A stretch of DNA of 16,114 nt. Origin: UBA5109 sp965662565 (GTDB taxonomy: Bacteria; Pseudomonadota; Gammaproteobacteria; Pseudomonadales; Pseudohongiellaceae). The stretch covers positions 1 through 16,114 of the forward strand of contig CBFIHS010000040.1 in the NCBI GenBank assembly GCA_965662565.1. Direction: 5' to 3'. The notes beneath the pieces were generated by a model, which was not told the origin of the DNA, did no database searches, and was given only the letters and a program-made list of their open reading frames with translations. The position numbers and the translations under genes were made by a program. How positions within the stretch are numbered: position 1 is the stretch's first letter; each line of letters opens with the position of its first letter. This document shows, one piece after another, positions 6,892-13,991 of the stretch.

Positions 6892-7791
6892 ATGAGCGAC
6901 AAAAAATTAATTCTTTCACTAAGCTTAGGAATCATAGTTTTATTTGGTGTGTTCATGTTCCTGACAAGTTCTGATGAAGAGCCAATGGCTGACATAGTCT
7001 CTAGTGAAATACCTGCACCCACTCCTATAAGCACAGTTGTGAGCTCTATAGGAAGAGAAGAAACTATCAGTGCTGATGATTTAGTAGAAGATACTCAAAC
7101 AGATACTGAAGAAAATACAGAGGAAACTGATACGACAGTAATAATAGAGCCTGAACTATCCCTAGCTCCCCTTGTCGAGGAAGCGATTTTACCAAGTTTG
7201 AATGATAGCGATGAGTATTTAAAAGCAGAACTCTCAGCTATAGATGGTGGGCTTCCCGTGCTTCAGTATCTTGTTTCTGAAGAGTTGATTAGAAAATTTG
7301 TCGTGATGGTTGAGAATATAAGTAGAGGTGAATTCCCAGATAGAAATCGTCCGGTATTGGATCTTAATGAAACCATGCAAGTAAAAGAAATTGGTGGAGA
7401 GTTCTATCTAATGGACGAGCAGTCCTACAAACGCTTTGACAATTTGATTGATGCTTTAAGCAATATTAGCACTGAAAATGCAGTCAATTTTTATCAACAG
7501 TTATTACCTTTGTTCGAAGACGCCTGTGCTGAACTTGGGCTGAGGAACGCTAATTTCAATGAGCTTATGTTCAAAGCAATTGAAAATGTTACTAATGCTA
7601 AAACAGCTGCTCAAGCTCAACAACTTAAAAGACCGAGCATTAACTATCTTTATGCTGATCCGCTTATTGAAAACTATACGGATGTGGAAAAGTTGTTGCT
7701 TCGATTGGGGCCTGAAAATACCGAGAAGCTCCAACGCCGTCTTGAGTTTTTTAAACGGCGCTTGGAACTCAATATGAGTTTGGGGAACTAA
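6892..7791 (+). CDS. Membrane-anchored DUF3014 domain protein
   Basis: A 299-residue protein with an N-terminal membrane helix at about 6-25 (LILSLSLGIIVLFGVFMFL), an acidic Glu/Asp/Thr-rich linker at about 30-95, and a helical soluble domain at about 100-295. The signature-like stretches LPVLQYLVSEELIRKFVVMVENISRGEFP and FNELMFKAIENV, and an Arg-rich C-terminal end (QRRLEFFKRRLE), fit what I recall of DUF3014, a proteobacterial family of unknown function. The likely topology is inside-out, with the domain in the periplasm. ATG 6892 is preferred over TTG 6877; the ribosome site (GGGA) is modest. It stands alone between the pnp terminator and a convergent gene whose stop overlaps its own by 4 bp. 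I can give no function. Confidence 0.78.
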   Translation: MSDKKLILSLSLGIIVLFGVFMFLTSSDEEPMADIVSSEIPAPTPISTVVSSIGREETISADDLVEDTQTDTEENTEETDTTVIIEPELSLAPLVEEAILPSLNDSDEYLKAELSAIDGGLPVLQYLVSEELIRKFVVMVENISRGEFPDRNRPVLDLNETMQVKEIGGEFYLMDEQSYKRFDNLIDALSNISTENAVNFYQQLLPLFEDACAELGLRNANFNELMFKAIENVTNAKTAAQAQQLKRPSINYLYADPLIENYTDVEKLLLRLGPENTEKLQRRLEFFKRRLELNMSLGN

Positions 7792-8786
7792 ACGACAGCT
7801 TTCAGTAATTCTTGATGTTTCTCGCTTGCTAGTCGAGGACCAAACTGACTTACTACAGTGGCAGCACTCAAACTGGCAAGTTTGCCTGAAGCTTCAAAAT
7901 CCAAGCCGCTCGCGAGACCGTGAAGAAACGCACCCGCAAACATATCACCCGCTCCATTTGAATCAACGGCAGTTACTTGATGTGGTGCAACTTGAATAAA
8001 ACTTTCGCCATCAAATAAAAGTGCACCTTTTGATCCAAGTGTAATAACAAAAGTTTTTGCGATTGTTTTCAAACTTTCGGCAGCGGCTTCGATTGTTTCT
8101 TCGCCAGTCCAGGTTAGAGCTTCAACATCATTAGCAAATAATAAATCAACGCCATCTCCAATCATCTCTTCTAATCCACCTCTGAAAAATTGCACCATGC
8201 CGGGATCAGATAAAGTTAGAGCGGTGAGCACACCTTTTGATTCAGCAATGCTTTTGGCTTTAATACAGGCTTCTCTCGCAGTAGGAGAGGTGACTAGATA
8301 GCCTTCCAAATAAAGATATTTTGAGTTTTCTAAAGCCTGTTCATCAATATCAGAACTCGAAAGTTTTTCTGAGATGCCAAGATAAGAAAGCATGGTTCTT
8401 TCGGCATCTGGGCTTACCATAACTAAGCATTTTCCTGTGACATCCTCATCACCTTTAATGCTTTCCAAGTTTGTATCAATGTTTTGTTCACCGAGCTCTT
8501 TTATATAGAAGTCGCCAAACTCATCATTGGCGACTTTACATGAATAAAAGGTATTGGTGCCAAACTGCGACGCCGCATAAAGAGTGTTAGCAGCGGAGCC
8601 ACCGCCAGCACGTTTTTTGATGCCATATTTTTCCATCAAACGTTCAAGAATCGTTGCTTGTGATTCGCCATCGACAAGCGTCATCACGCCTTTTTGTATG
8701 CTCTCATGTTCAAAGAAGGCATCATCCACTTCGAATTCTTTATCAACAAGTGCATTGCCTAAGGCGTAAATACCATAGTTCTTCAT
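7788..8786 (-). CDS. PfkB-family kinase, adenosine kinase type
   Basis: A 332-residue ribokinase-fold kinase. The motif RAGGGSAANTLYAASQFG (about 59-76) is the substrate-binding signature of bacterial adenosine-kinase-like PfkB members, and DSNGAGDMFAGAF (about 275-287) is the family ATP/anion-hole motif with catalytic Asp281. Such enzymes phosphorylate adenosine or a related nucleoside or sugar using ATP; the exact substrate is inferred. A good AGGACG ribosome site lies 6 nt before the ATG, inside the 11-nt gap after the hemL stop, so it is very likely read together with hemL and hemJ. It is last in that run, and its stop overlaps the convergent DUF3014 gene by 4 bp. Ribokinase or fructokinase activity cannot be fully excluded. 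Confidence 0.85.
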   Translation of the reverse strand: MKNYGIYALGNALVDKEFEVDDAFFEHESIQKGVMTLVDGESQATILERLMEKYGIKKRAGGGSAANTLYAASQFGTNTFYSCKVANDEFGDFYIKELGEQNIDTNLESIKGDEDVTGKCLVMVSPDAERTMLSYLGISEKLSSSDIDEQALENSKYLYLEGYLVTSPTAREACIKAKSIAESKGVLTALTLSDPGMVQFFRGGLEEMIGDGVDLLFANDVEALTWTGEETIEAAAESLKTIAKTFVITLGSKGALLFDGESFIQVAPHQVTAVDSNGAGDMFAGAFLHGLASGLDFEASGKLASLSAATVVSQFGPRLASEKHQELLKAVV

Positions 8787-8797
8787 AAATCGTCCTG

Positions 8798-10102
8798 TTA
8801 TTTATTAATAGTTGAAAATGCTTGCTCCGCAGCATCAAGAGTTAATTGTATTTCTTTTTCGCCATGTGCAGCTGAAACAAAACCAGCTTCGAAAGCTGAA
8901 GGGGCAAGATAAATACCTTGCTCAAGCATGGAATGAAAATATTGCTTAAAGCTTTCAACATTACACTGCATGACTTGTTCAAAACTTGATAGAGAGGATT
9001 CCTCTGAAAAGAAGCAGCCAAACATAGCGCCTACTTGATTCGTGCTAAACGGGATTCCTGCGGCTGTAGCTCTTTCCTCTAAACCCTGTAAAAGTTGTTT
9101 AGTCCGTTTAGCCACATCGTCATGAAAGTTAGGTTTGGAAATTTCATCTAGCATCACAAGTCCAGCTGTCACTGCTAGTGGGTTTCCAGATAACGTGCCG
9201 GCTTGGTATACCGGGCCGTTAGGCGCTAACAAGTCCATATAGCGTTTTTTGCCACCAAAAGCTCCTACTGGCAGCCCACCCCCGATTACTTTACCTAAAG
9301 TAGTTAGATCTGGGTCTACATTATAAACGCTCTGTGCTCCGCCTAGAGCTACTCTGAAACCAGTCATCACCTCATCGAAAATGAGTAGGCTTCCATATTG
9401 TTTCGTAATTTCTCTTAGGGATTCAAGAAAGCCCGGTTTAGGAGGTATTAAGTTCATGTTGCCGGCTATCGGTTCGACGATAATACAGGCAATTTGATCG
9501 CCGTATTTTTCAAAGAGTTCTTCAACTTTTTCACTGTCATTGTAAGGAAGGATAAAGGTTTCATTTGCTGTGCTCTCAGGAATACCTGCTGAATCAGGAG
9601 ATCCCATGGTAAGAGCTCCAGAGCCAGCCTTAACAAGTAATGAATCAACGTGACCGTGGTAACAGCCTTCGAATTTTAAGATTTTATCTCTTCCTGTTGC
9701 GCCTCGAGCTAAGCGAATAGCGCTCATAGTAGCTTCTGTTCCAGAATTGACTAAACGGACGCTCTCAATAGAAGGCATGATCTCGCAAATTTTATCAGCC
9801 ATGGTGATTTCTTTAGAGGTTGGGGCGCCGAATGCTAGGCCATACTCAAGCTGTTCTTTTAAGGCACTGATGACTTTTGGATAGCAATGTCCAAGGATCA
9901 AAGGCCCCCAAGCACCGATGTAATCAATATAAGAATTATCATCTTCGTCATAGACATAAGCTCCTTTACCACGGGCAAAGAAGACTGGATTCCCACCGAC
10001 ACCTTTAAAAGCACGAACAGGGGAATTAACTCCACCTGGGATGTGGGTTTGGGCTTGTGAAAATAAAGACTCAGAACGAGCGAAGGACTTACTCTCAGGC
10101 AT
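8798..10102 (-). CDS. hemL: Glutamate-1-semialdehyde 2,1-aminomutase
   Basis: HemL makes 5-aminolevulinate from glutamate-1-semialdehyde, the last step of the C5 route to all tetrapyrroles; it is a PLP enzyme in the cytoplasm. The 434 residues match the family. Visible signatures are IPGGVNSPVRAFKGVGG near the N-terminus, the LVNSGTEATMSAIRLAR cofactor segment (about 117-133), the FDEVMTGFR motif (about 242-250) and the PLP lysine Lys271 in TTLGKVIGGGLPVGAFGG. The start ATG lies 8 nt after the hemJ stop, and the hemJ stop TAG is part of a TAGGA ribosome site, so translation is probably coupled. The downstream kinase gene follows after 11 nt. Confidence 0.98.
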   Translation of the reverse strand: MPESKSFARSESLFSQAQTHIPGGVNSPVRAFKGVGGNPVFFARGKGAYVYDEDDNSYIDYIGAWGPLILGHCYPKVISALKEQLEYGLAFGAPTSKEITMADKICEIMPSIESVRLVNSGTEATMSAIRLARGATGRDKILKFEGCYHGHVDSLLVKAGSGALTMGSPDSAGIPESTANETFILPYNDSEKVEELFEKYGDQIACIIVEPIAGNMNLIPPKPGFLESLREITKQYGSLLIFDEVMTGFRVALGGAQSVYNVDPDLTTLGKVIGGGLPVGAFGGKKRYMDLLAPNGPVYQAGTLSGNPLAVTAGLVMLDEISKPNFHDDVAKRTKQLLQGLEERATAAGIPFSTNQVGAMFGCFFSEESSLSSFEQVMQCNVESFKQYFHSMLEQGIYLAPSAFEAGFVSAAHGEKEIQLTLDAAEQAFSTINK

Positions 10103-10110
10103 ATAGTTTC

Positions 10111-10539
10111 CTAAAATGGTTTGACTACAACGAAAATGACAATAGCAATTAAAAGAATCACTGGGGCTTCATTGAACCAGCGATAGAAGGTATGAGTTCG
10201 AGTGTTTCTGTCGGCTTTAAATAGTTTTAAATAATGCCAGCAAAAGCCATGGAAGATTATTAAGAGGAATACGCAACTTAGTTTTGCATGCATCCATCCA
10301 GACTGCATATAGAAGCTGAAATTTGTTTGTAAAAGAAAGAAACCCAAGATAACGGTTAAAACAGCCGAAGGCGTCATGATGCCCCAGAATAACTTTCTCT
10401 CCATAATTTTGAAGCGTTCAATACTTATACTGTCTTCAGACATTGCGTGATAAACAAACAGGCGAGGCAAATAGAAAACACCTGCGAACCAGCAGATCAT
10501 TGCGATTATATGTAAGGCTTTTAACCAGAGATAAAGCAC
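10111..10539 (-). CDS. hemJ: Protoporphyrinogen IX oxidase HemJ
   Basis: HemJ is the membrane protoporphyrinogen oxidase found in many bacteria lacking HemG/HemY; it removes six electrons to give protoporphyrin IX. The 142-residue protein shows four hydrophobic helices (about 5-25, 53-71, 83-105 and 125-140) and the family opening LYLWLKALHIIAMICWFAGVFYLPRLFVY. His10 and Lys86 (in WMHAKL) sit where the conserved His and Lys reported as heme ligands in cyanobacterial HemJ are expected. The start is a GTG at 10537-10539 with no clear ribosome site; the protein length and the family N-terminus support it. It heads the hemJ-hemL-kinase run and is divergent from argC. Confidence 0.93.
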   Translation of the reverse strand: MLYLWLKALHIIAMICWFAGVFYLPRLFVYHAMSEDSISIERFKIMERKLFWGIMTPSAVLTVILGFFLLQTNFSFYMQSGWMHAKLSCVFLLIIFHGFCWHYLKLFKADRNTRTHTFYRWFNEAPVILLIAIVIFVVVKPF

Positions 10540-10557
10540 GATTAATAAAGTTAGGTC

Positions 10558-10586
10558 AGTTTATGGAGCGTGAATAATACCATCAA
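10558..10586 (-). promoter_or_regulatory. Predicted sigma70 promoter of hemJ-hemL-kinase
   Basis: On the minus strand TTGATG (10581-10586) and TAAACT (10558-10563) are 17 nt apart, each 4 of 6 matches. The start site would fall near 10551, leaving a leader of only about 12 nt before the GTG of hemJ. Confidence 0.35.
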
Positions 10587-10870
10587 AGTAACTTGGGCCA
10601 TAACGACTCTCAATGTTACATCGATACATACGCAATACTGGAAAGTTTAGATTAAAACACAGTATCAAAGCCGAACTAAAAAATGAATTGGAGAGTCTTC
10701 TAAATAGAGGGCTAAGATTTCTGGATTGGCTTCAATAGGTTCGAGTAAAAAACCTATAAATTACAGCTTTCGAGTGCAAACTTGCTGTGAACAAGCGCTT
10801 TCTTGTGTGGGGCTTTGTTCAAAAACTCTTGTAAAGCGGCTGTTTATGGTAACATTCGTCGTTTTTCAGA

Positions 10871-10891
10871 ACTCAAGTTGAAAACTTGAGT
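10871..10891. promoter_or_regulatory. Perfect 9-bp inverted repeat upstream of argC, candidate operator
   Basis: Arms ACTCAAGTT (10871-10879) and AACTTGAGT (10883-10891) flank a GAA centre. It lies 37 nt before the argC start and overlaps the -35 element of the best argC promoter. The short 3-nt centre suits a dimeric protein binding site better than an RNA hairpin. The regulator is unknown. Confidence 0.5.
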
Positions 10892-10915
10892 CTAGATTAC
10901 AAATATTTTTATAAA
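10886..10915 (+). promoter_or_regulatory. Predicted promoter of argC
   Basis: TTGAGT (10886-10891) and TATAAA (10910-10915) with an 18-nt spacer. A start near 10922 would leave a leader of only about 7 nt before the GTG. A weaker upstream pair, TTGTAA (10829-10834) and TAACAT (10850-10855), has a 15-nt spacer and would give a normal leader containing the inverted repeat. Confidence 0.35.
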
Positions 10916-10928
10916 ATGAGTTGAAATT

Positions 10929-11969
10929 GTGATTAGCGTAGCTGTAGTTGGTGCAACCGGTTATACCGGAGTTGAATTATTAAGGATACTGGTTAAGCAC
11001 CCCCAAGTTGAAATAAAAGTTGTGACTTCAAGGTCAGAAGTTGGCACATCTGTGTCTTCAATGTTTCCAAATTTACGTGGTCACTTGGATATTAACTTTT
11101 GTGAACCAGACTTAGAGAGTTTAAGCAGTTGTGATCTGGTGTTTTTTGCTACTCCAAATGGAACAGCCATGAAAATAACCCCAGACTTGCTGGCCAAGGG
11201 AACCAAAGTTATCGACCTCTCTGCCGACTTCCGAATTAAAGATGCTCAGCTTTGGTCGCATTGGTATGGTATGGATCACGCTTGTCCTGAATTATTACAA
11301 GATGCTGTTTATGGCTTACCAGAAGTGAATAGAGAACTCATAAAAACGGCCTCTCTAATAGCGAACCCTGGGTGTTATCCCACTGCCGTGCAGCTCGGCT
11401 TTATTCCTTTGCTAAAGCATAATTTAGTGGATGAAAACTCTTTAATAGCGGATGTGAAATCGGGTGTAAGCGGCGCTGGTCGAAAAGCGGCTTTAGGGAC
11501 ATTGCTTTGTGAAGTTAGCGAAAGTTTTAAAGCTTATGCGATAGAAGGTCATAGACATCATCCAGAAATTGAGCAGGGTTTAAATCAACAAAGTGATGTA
11601 CCTGTTAACCTAACATTCATGCCGCATTTGGTGCCAATGATAAGGGGCATTCAAGCAAGCCTTTATGCCTCTTTAAAGTCGGATGACACTCAGCCCGAAG
11701 CCTTGTACGAACTATATAAAGATTTTTATCGTGATGAACCTTTTGTTGATGTTCTTGAGTTGGGTTTGAGTCCTGAAACCAGATCAGTCAAAGGCAGTAA
11801 TACATGCCAACTTGCCATAACACGTCCACAAGGAAGTAATAAAGTTGTGATCTTGGCTGCAGAAGACAACTTAGTCAAAGGTGCTGCAGGGCAGGCTGTA
11901 CAAAATATGAATATAATGTGCGGTTACAAAGAAACAGAAGGGCTTGAGTTGGTATCGGTTTTACCTTAA
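10929..11969 (+). CDS. argC: N-acetyl-gamma-glutamyl-phosphate reductase
   Basis: ArgC reduces N-acetylglutamyl-5-phosphate to the semialdehyde with NADPH, the third step of arginine synthesis. The 346 residues match the long ArgC class. Visible: the Rossmann motif VAVVGATGYTGVELLR (about 4-19), DLSADFR (about 96-102), the catalytic Cys149 in ANPGCYPTAVQLGF, SGVSGAGRKA (about 178-187) and the conserved His-rich GHRHHPEIEQ (about 207-216). The start is GTG 10929, preceded by a weak GAG; the only nearby upstream ATG (10917) hits a stop after two codons. No other arg gene is adjacent, as in related gammaproteobacteria. The next gene starts about 24 nt after the stop and is probably co-transcribed. 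Confidence 0.97.
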   Translation: MISVAVVGATGYTGVELLRILVKHPQVEIKVVTSRSEVGTSVSSMFPNLRGHLDINFCEPDLESLSSCDLVFFATPNGTAMKITPDLLAKGTKVIDLSADFRIKDAQLWSHWYGMDHACPELLQDAVYGLPEVNRELIKTASLIANPGCYPTAVQLGFIPLLKHNLVDENSLIADVKSGVSGAGRKAALGTLLCEVSESFKAYAIEGHRHHPEIEQGLNQQSDVPVNLTFMPHLVPMIRGIQASLYASLKSDDTQPEALYELYKDFYRDEPFVDVLELGLSPETRSVKGSNTCQLAITRPQGSNKVVILAAEDNLVKGAAGQAVQNMNIMCGYKETEGLELVSVLP

Positions 11970-11993
11970 CTCTATAGGTTATTGGTTATAAAG

Positions 11994-12737
11994 ATGGCAG
12001 TCGTTAAAGGAAGCAAACAAATAAAAATGGTAGTTGTTCCGCATCGTCCGATGCGGGCTATTTTATTTGGTTTGGTTTCTGTTTTAGTAATTGCTGGGTT
12101 TTCTGCTGGTGCCTATTTCTATGGTTTCGATCAGGGTGTTAATGAAAATATCCTGGTGCGTGAAGAGCGAGATCAATTGCTTGATGAAGTCAGTCGGTAT
12201 CGGGTTGAAGTCGATACTCTCCAACAGCAGTTGGTCAATGCTCAACAGTCCAGTGCAGTCGACAGACAAGCTTTAGTAGAAGTTCAAGGTGTGTTGGTAA
12301 ACCTTCAGGATTTAAATGCCCAATTACAAGAAGATGTCTTGTTTTATCGTCAGATCATGTCTCCAGAAAATCAGGAAAGTGGACTGGTTATTGGTCAGGT
12401 TGACCTAAGTGCAACAGAAGAGGAGAATCGAATTCGTTACCATATTGAGCTTAAACAGTTAGCGAATAATGATAACGTTATCACTGGTTATGCGAATGTG
12501 AATATTTTAGGTAAGCAGAATGGCCAGGAAGTTTCACTCCCTCTTCATACTCTGGCTTTAAATGAAAATCAAAAAGACATACGCTTGCAATTTAGATACT
12601 TTCAGAACATTGAAGGTGAAATGCTAGTCCCAGAAGATTTTGCGCCTGAAAATATTCAAATTGTGGCGGTTAATCAAGGCAATGATAGAAAAACAGTTCA
12701 GAAGAATTTTGTTTGGTTGGTAGAAAGCGATTTATAA
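11994..12737 (+). CDS. Membrane coiled-coil protein, DUF6776-like
   Basis: A 247-residue protein of unknown function. It has a short basic cytoplasmic N-terminus, one membrane helix at about 23-45 (ILFGLVSVLVIAGFSAGAYFYG), a heptad-like coiled coil at about 55-115 (rich in Glu, Gln and Leu), and a C-terminal beta-rich domain with IRYHIELKQLANNDNVITGYANVNILGKQ. The layout suggests a periplasmic domain tied to the inner membrane. The family name DUF6776 is from memory of genes lying between argC and bactofilin genes. The start is uncertain: ATG 11994 has a poor ribosome site, TTG 11982 is also possible, and ATG 12027 has AAGGAAG about 14 nt upstream. It sits directly between argC and the bactofilin gene. 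Confidence 0.75.
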   Translation: MAVVKGSKQIKMVVVPHRPMRAILFGLVSVLVIAGFSAGAYFYGFDQGVNENILVREERDQLLDEVSRYRVEVDTLQQQLVNAQQSSAVDRQALVEVQGVLVNLQDLNAQLQEDVLFYRQIMSPENQESGLVIGQVDLSATEEENRIRYHIELKQLANNDNVITGYANVNILGKQNGQEVSLPLHTLALNENQKDIRLQFRYFQNIEGEMLVPEDFAPENIQIVAVNQGNDRKTVQKNFVWLVESDL

Positions 12738-12844
12738 ATTAGCTCATTAATATGTTTTGCTTATATAGCTTAATGTGAAGCTTGCCGCAGTTTACGATTA
12801 TAGAAACAGTAATAATTACCTTAAAATTAAAGAAGAGAAAGCTT

Positions 12845-13297
12845 GTGAAAAAAAAGTTTAGTGAAAATGTAACCACCTTAGTTTCCAAATCTACAGAGAT
12901 AAATGGTGACCTTTTCTTTTCTGGAACTCTTGAGGTGGAAGGTAAAATTAAAGGCAATATTTACGCAGAGGCTGATGCTCCTGCTGAAGTTAGGATTCGT
13001 GAGAGTGGATTTGTCCAAGGTGAAATTAAAGTTCCTTCAATCATTATAAATGGAGCTGTAGAAGGCGATGTATACTCGAGTGAGCACGTGGAACTGGCCG
13101 CTAAAGCTAGAGTGGTAGGTAATGTTTATTACCATATGATTGAAATGGTAATGGGCTCTGAGGTGAATGGCAGTTTGTGTCATAGTGCTCCTGAGGATCT
13201 GAAGCCCAAACAACTGGAAGTAAAGCCTTCAACTGTTGATGCAGAGCCTGAATCGACTCTAGCAGCTGTTGAGCCTGCATACGAAGTAAGCAGCTAA
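12845..13297 (+). CDS. Bactofilin (polymer-forming cytoskeletal protein)
   Basis: Bactofilins form nucleotide-independent filaments, often at the membrane, that position cell-wall or envelope factors. The 150-residue protein has a short N-terminal tail, a right-handed beta-helix core at about 18-112 made of repeats such as EINGDLFFSGTLEVEGKIKGNI and GAVEGDVYSSEHVELAAKARVVGNV, and a disordered acidic/Pro C-terminal tail at about 115-150. I chose GTG 12845, preceded by an AAGAGA stretch; the frame also runs upstream to a TTG at 12782, but those residues look noncoding. The adjacent membrane coiled-coil gene may encode an anchor (inference). The stop is followed after 3 nt by the erpA promoter. 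Confidence 0.9.
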   Translation: MKKKFSENVTTLVSKSTEINGDLFFSGTLEVEGKIKGNIYAEADAPAEVRIRESGFVQGEIKVPSIIINGAVEGDVYSSEHVELAAKARVVGNVYYHMIEMVMGSEVNGSLCHSAPEDLKPKQLEVKPSTVDAEPESTLAAVEPAYEVSS

Positions 13298-13300
13298 TAC

Positions 13301-13330
13301 TTGACCAAAACACTCAGTTATTGTCATAAT
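13301..13330 (+). promoter_or_regulatory. Predicted sigma70 promoter of erpA
   Basis: TTGACC (13301-13306) and CATAAT (13325-13330), each 5 of 6 consensus matches, with an 18-nt spacer. It is the best promoter match seen in the window. It begins just after the bactofilin stop and would start RNA near 13337, about 30 nt before the erpA ATG. Confidence 0.6.
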
Positions 13331-13338
13331 AGCTGAGT
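13312..13338. promoter_or_regulatory. Near-perfect inverted repeat overlapping the erpA promoter
   Basis: ACTCAGTTATT (13312-13322) matches the reverse complement of AATAGCTGAGT (13328-13338) at 10 of 11 positions, around a 5-nt centre. It covers the spacer, -10 box and start site of the predicted erpA promoter. RNA from this promoter would not contain the full hairpin, so a DNA operator is the likelier role; read-through RNA from the bactofilin gene would fold there. It does not resemble the IscR sites I know. Confidence 0.45.
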
Positions 13339-13366
13339 TCAAATTATTACATCTTATTGAGAATCT

Positions 13367-13720
13367 ATGTCTGTCGTCCAAACGCATGATGCCGCAGCAT
13401 TGGCTTTAACCGATAATGCGGTAAAAAAAGTGACAAGCCTAATAACAGAAGAGGGTAACCCTGAACTAAAGTTGCGCGTGTTTGTAACTGGAGGAGGCTG
13501 CTCTGGCTTTCAGTATGGCTTTTCTTTTGATGAAGCGGCTAATGATGATGATACGGTAATCGCTAAGGATGGTGCCAAGTTATTGGTTGACCCATTAAGC
13601 TTTCAATACTTAGTTGGTTCAAATATAGATTATGTTGAGGGCTTGGAAGGATCTAGGTTTATCGTAAATAATCCCTTAGCCACTACCACTTGTGGTTGCG
13701 GAATGTCTTTTTCTATTTAG
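13367..13720 (+). CDS. erpA: Iron-sulfur cluster insertion protein ErpA
   Basis: ErpA is an A-type carrier that delivers Fe-S clusters to target proteins, including isoprenoid synthesis enzymes in E. coli. The 117 residues match the family. The three conserved cluster-binding cysteines are present: Cys45 in TGGGCSGFQYGF and Cys109 and Cys111 in the C-terminal TTCGCGMSFSI. Other typical segments are LTDNAVKKVTSLI near the N-terminus and LLVDPLSFQYLVGSNIDYVEGL. The start ATG 13367 is preceded by GAGAA at the right distance. It has its own predicted promoter with an inverted repeat over it, though read-through from the bactofilin gene is possible. Confidence 0.97.
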   Translation: MSVVQTHDAAALALTDNAVKKVTSLITEEGNPELKLRVFVTGGGCSGFQYGFSFDEAANDDDTVIAKDGAKLLVDPLSFQYLVGSNIDYVEGLEGSRFIVNNPLATTTCGCGMSFSI

Positions 13721-13741
13721 CTCAATTTTTAGCTCAATTTT
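13718..13741 (+). repeat. 12-bp tandem duplication at the erpA stop codon
   Basis: The unit TAGCTCAATTTT occurs twice back to back (13718-13729 and 13730-13741). The first copy starts with the erpA stop codon, so the second copy gives a backup in-frame TAG after four codons. Probably a neutral slippage event. Confidence 0.7.
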
Positions 13742-13934
13742 TTCTTCTTCCATATTTTCGCTATGGATGGTTACAAGTCGTATCGCTAATTTATTCATTT
13801 GTATTTCAACAAAGACCTCCAATATCTATCTAGAAAAGCTATTGTAGTAACTCTATTTAAACACCTAGCAAAGTTAGTTGCCTAGTTTAGTTGTTACGCT
13901 AATTCGGTATCCATTTTCAGTAAGCGTTAAGCAA

Positions 13935-13968
13935 AAAAAAGCCGCTAATTTACATTAGCGGCTTTTTT
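13935..13968. terminator. Bidirectional terminator between erpA and the TonB receptor gene
   Basis: GCCGCTAAT (13941-13949) pairs perfectly with ATTAGCGGC (13954-13962) around a 4-nt loop, with an A-run on the left and a T-run on the right. It can end transcripts from both directions. The 190 nt between it and the erpA end are AT-rich and show no gene. Confidence 0.93.
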
Positions 13969-13991
13969 GTTTACTACTTAGGGTGATCGTA

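Larger units (their letters stand above)
10540..10928. other. 389-bp divergent intergenic region between hemJ and argC
   Basis: No credible gene is seen here. It contains predicted promoters for hemJ (right to left) and argC (left to right), the perfect inverted repeat at 10871-10891, and a 7-bp hairpin with arms ATAGGTT (10735-10741) and AACCTAT (10751-10757) around a 9-nt loop, without a T-run. No match to a classical ARG box was seen. About 170 nt in the middle (10590-10730) show nothing I can name; a small RNA is possible but unsupported. Confidence 0.6.

Noticed and set aside
7735..7760. Inverted repeat CGCCGT / ACGGCG near the end of the DUF3014 gene, considered as a terminator
   Set aside because: It arises from two Arg-Arg codon pairs, has only 6-bp arms and a 14-nt loop, and no T-run follows.
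10871..10891. ARG box (ArgR site) before argC
   Set aside because: The arms do not fit the TGAAT...ATTCA pattern of ARG boxes; kept only as an unidentified inverted repeat.
10540..10928. Possible small gene or small RNA in the hemJ-argC gap
   Set aside because: No open frame of credible length or composition, and no hairpin followed by a T-run on either strand.
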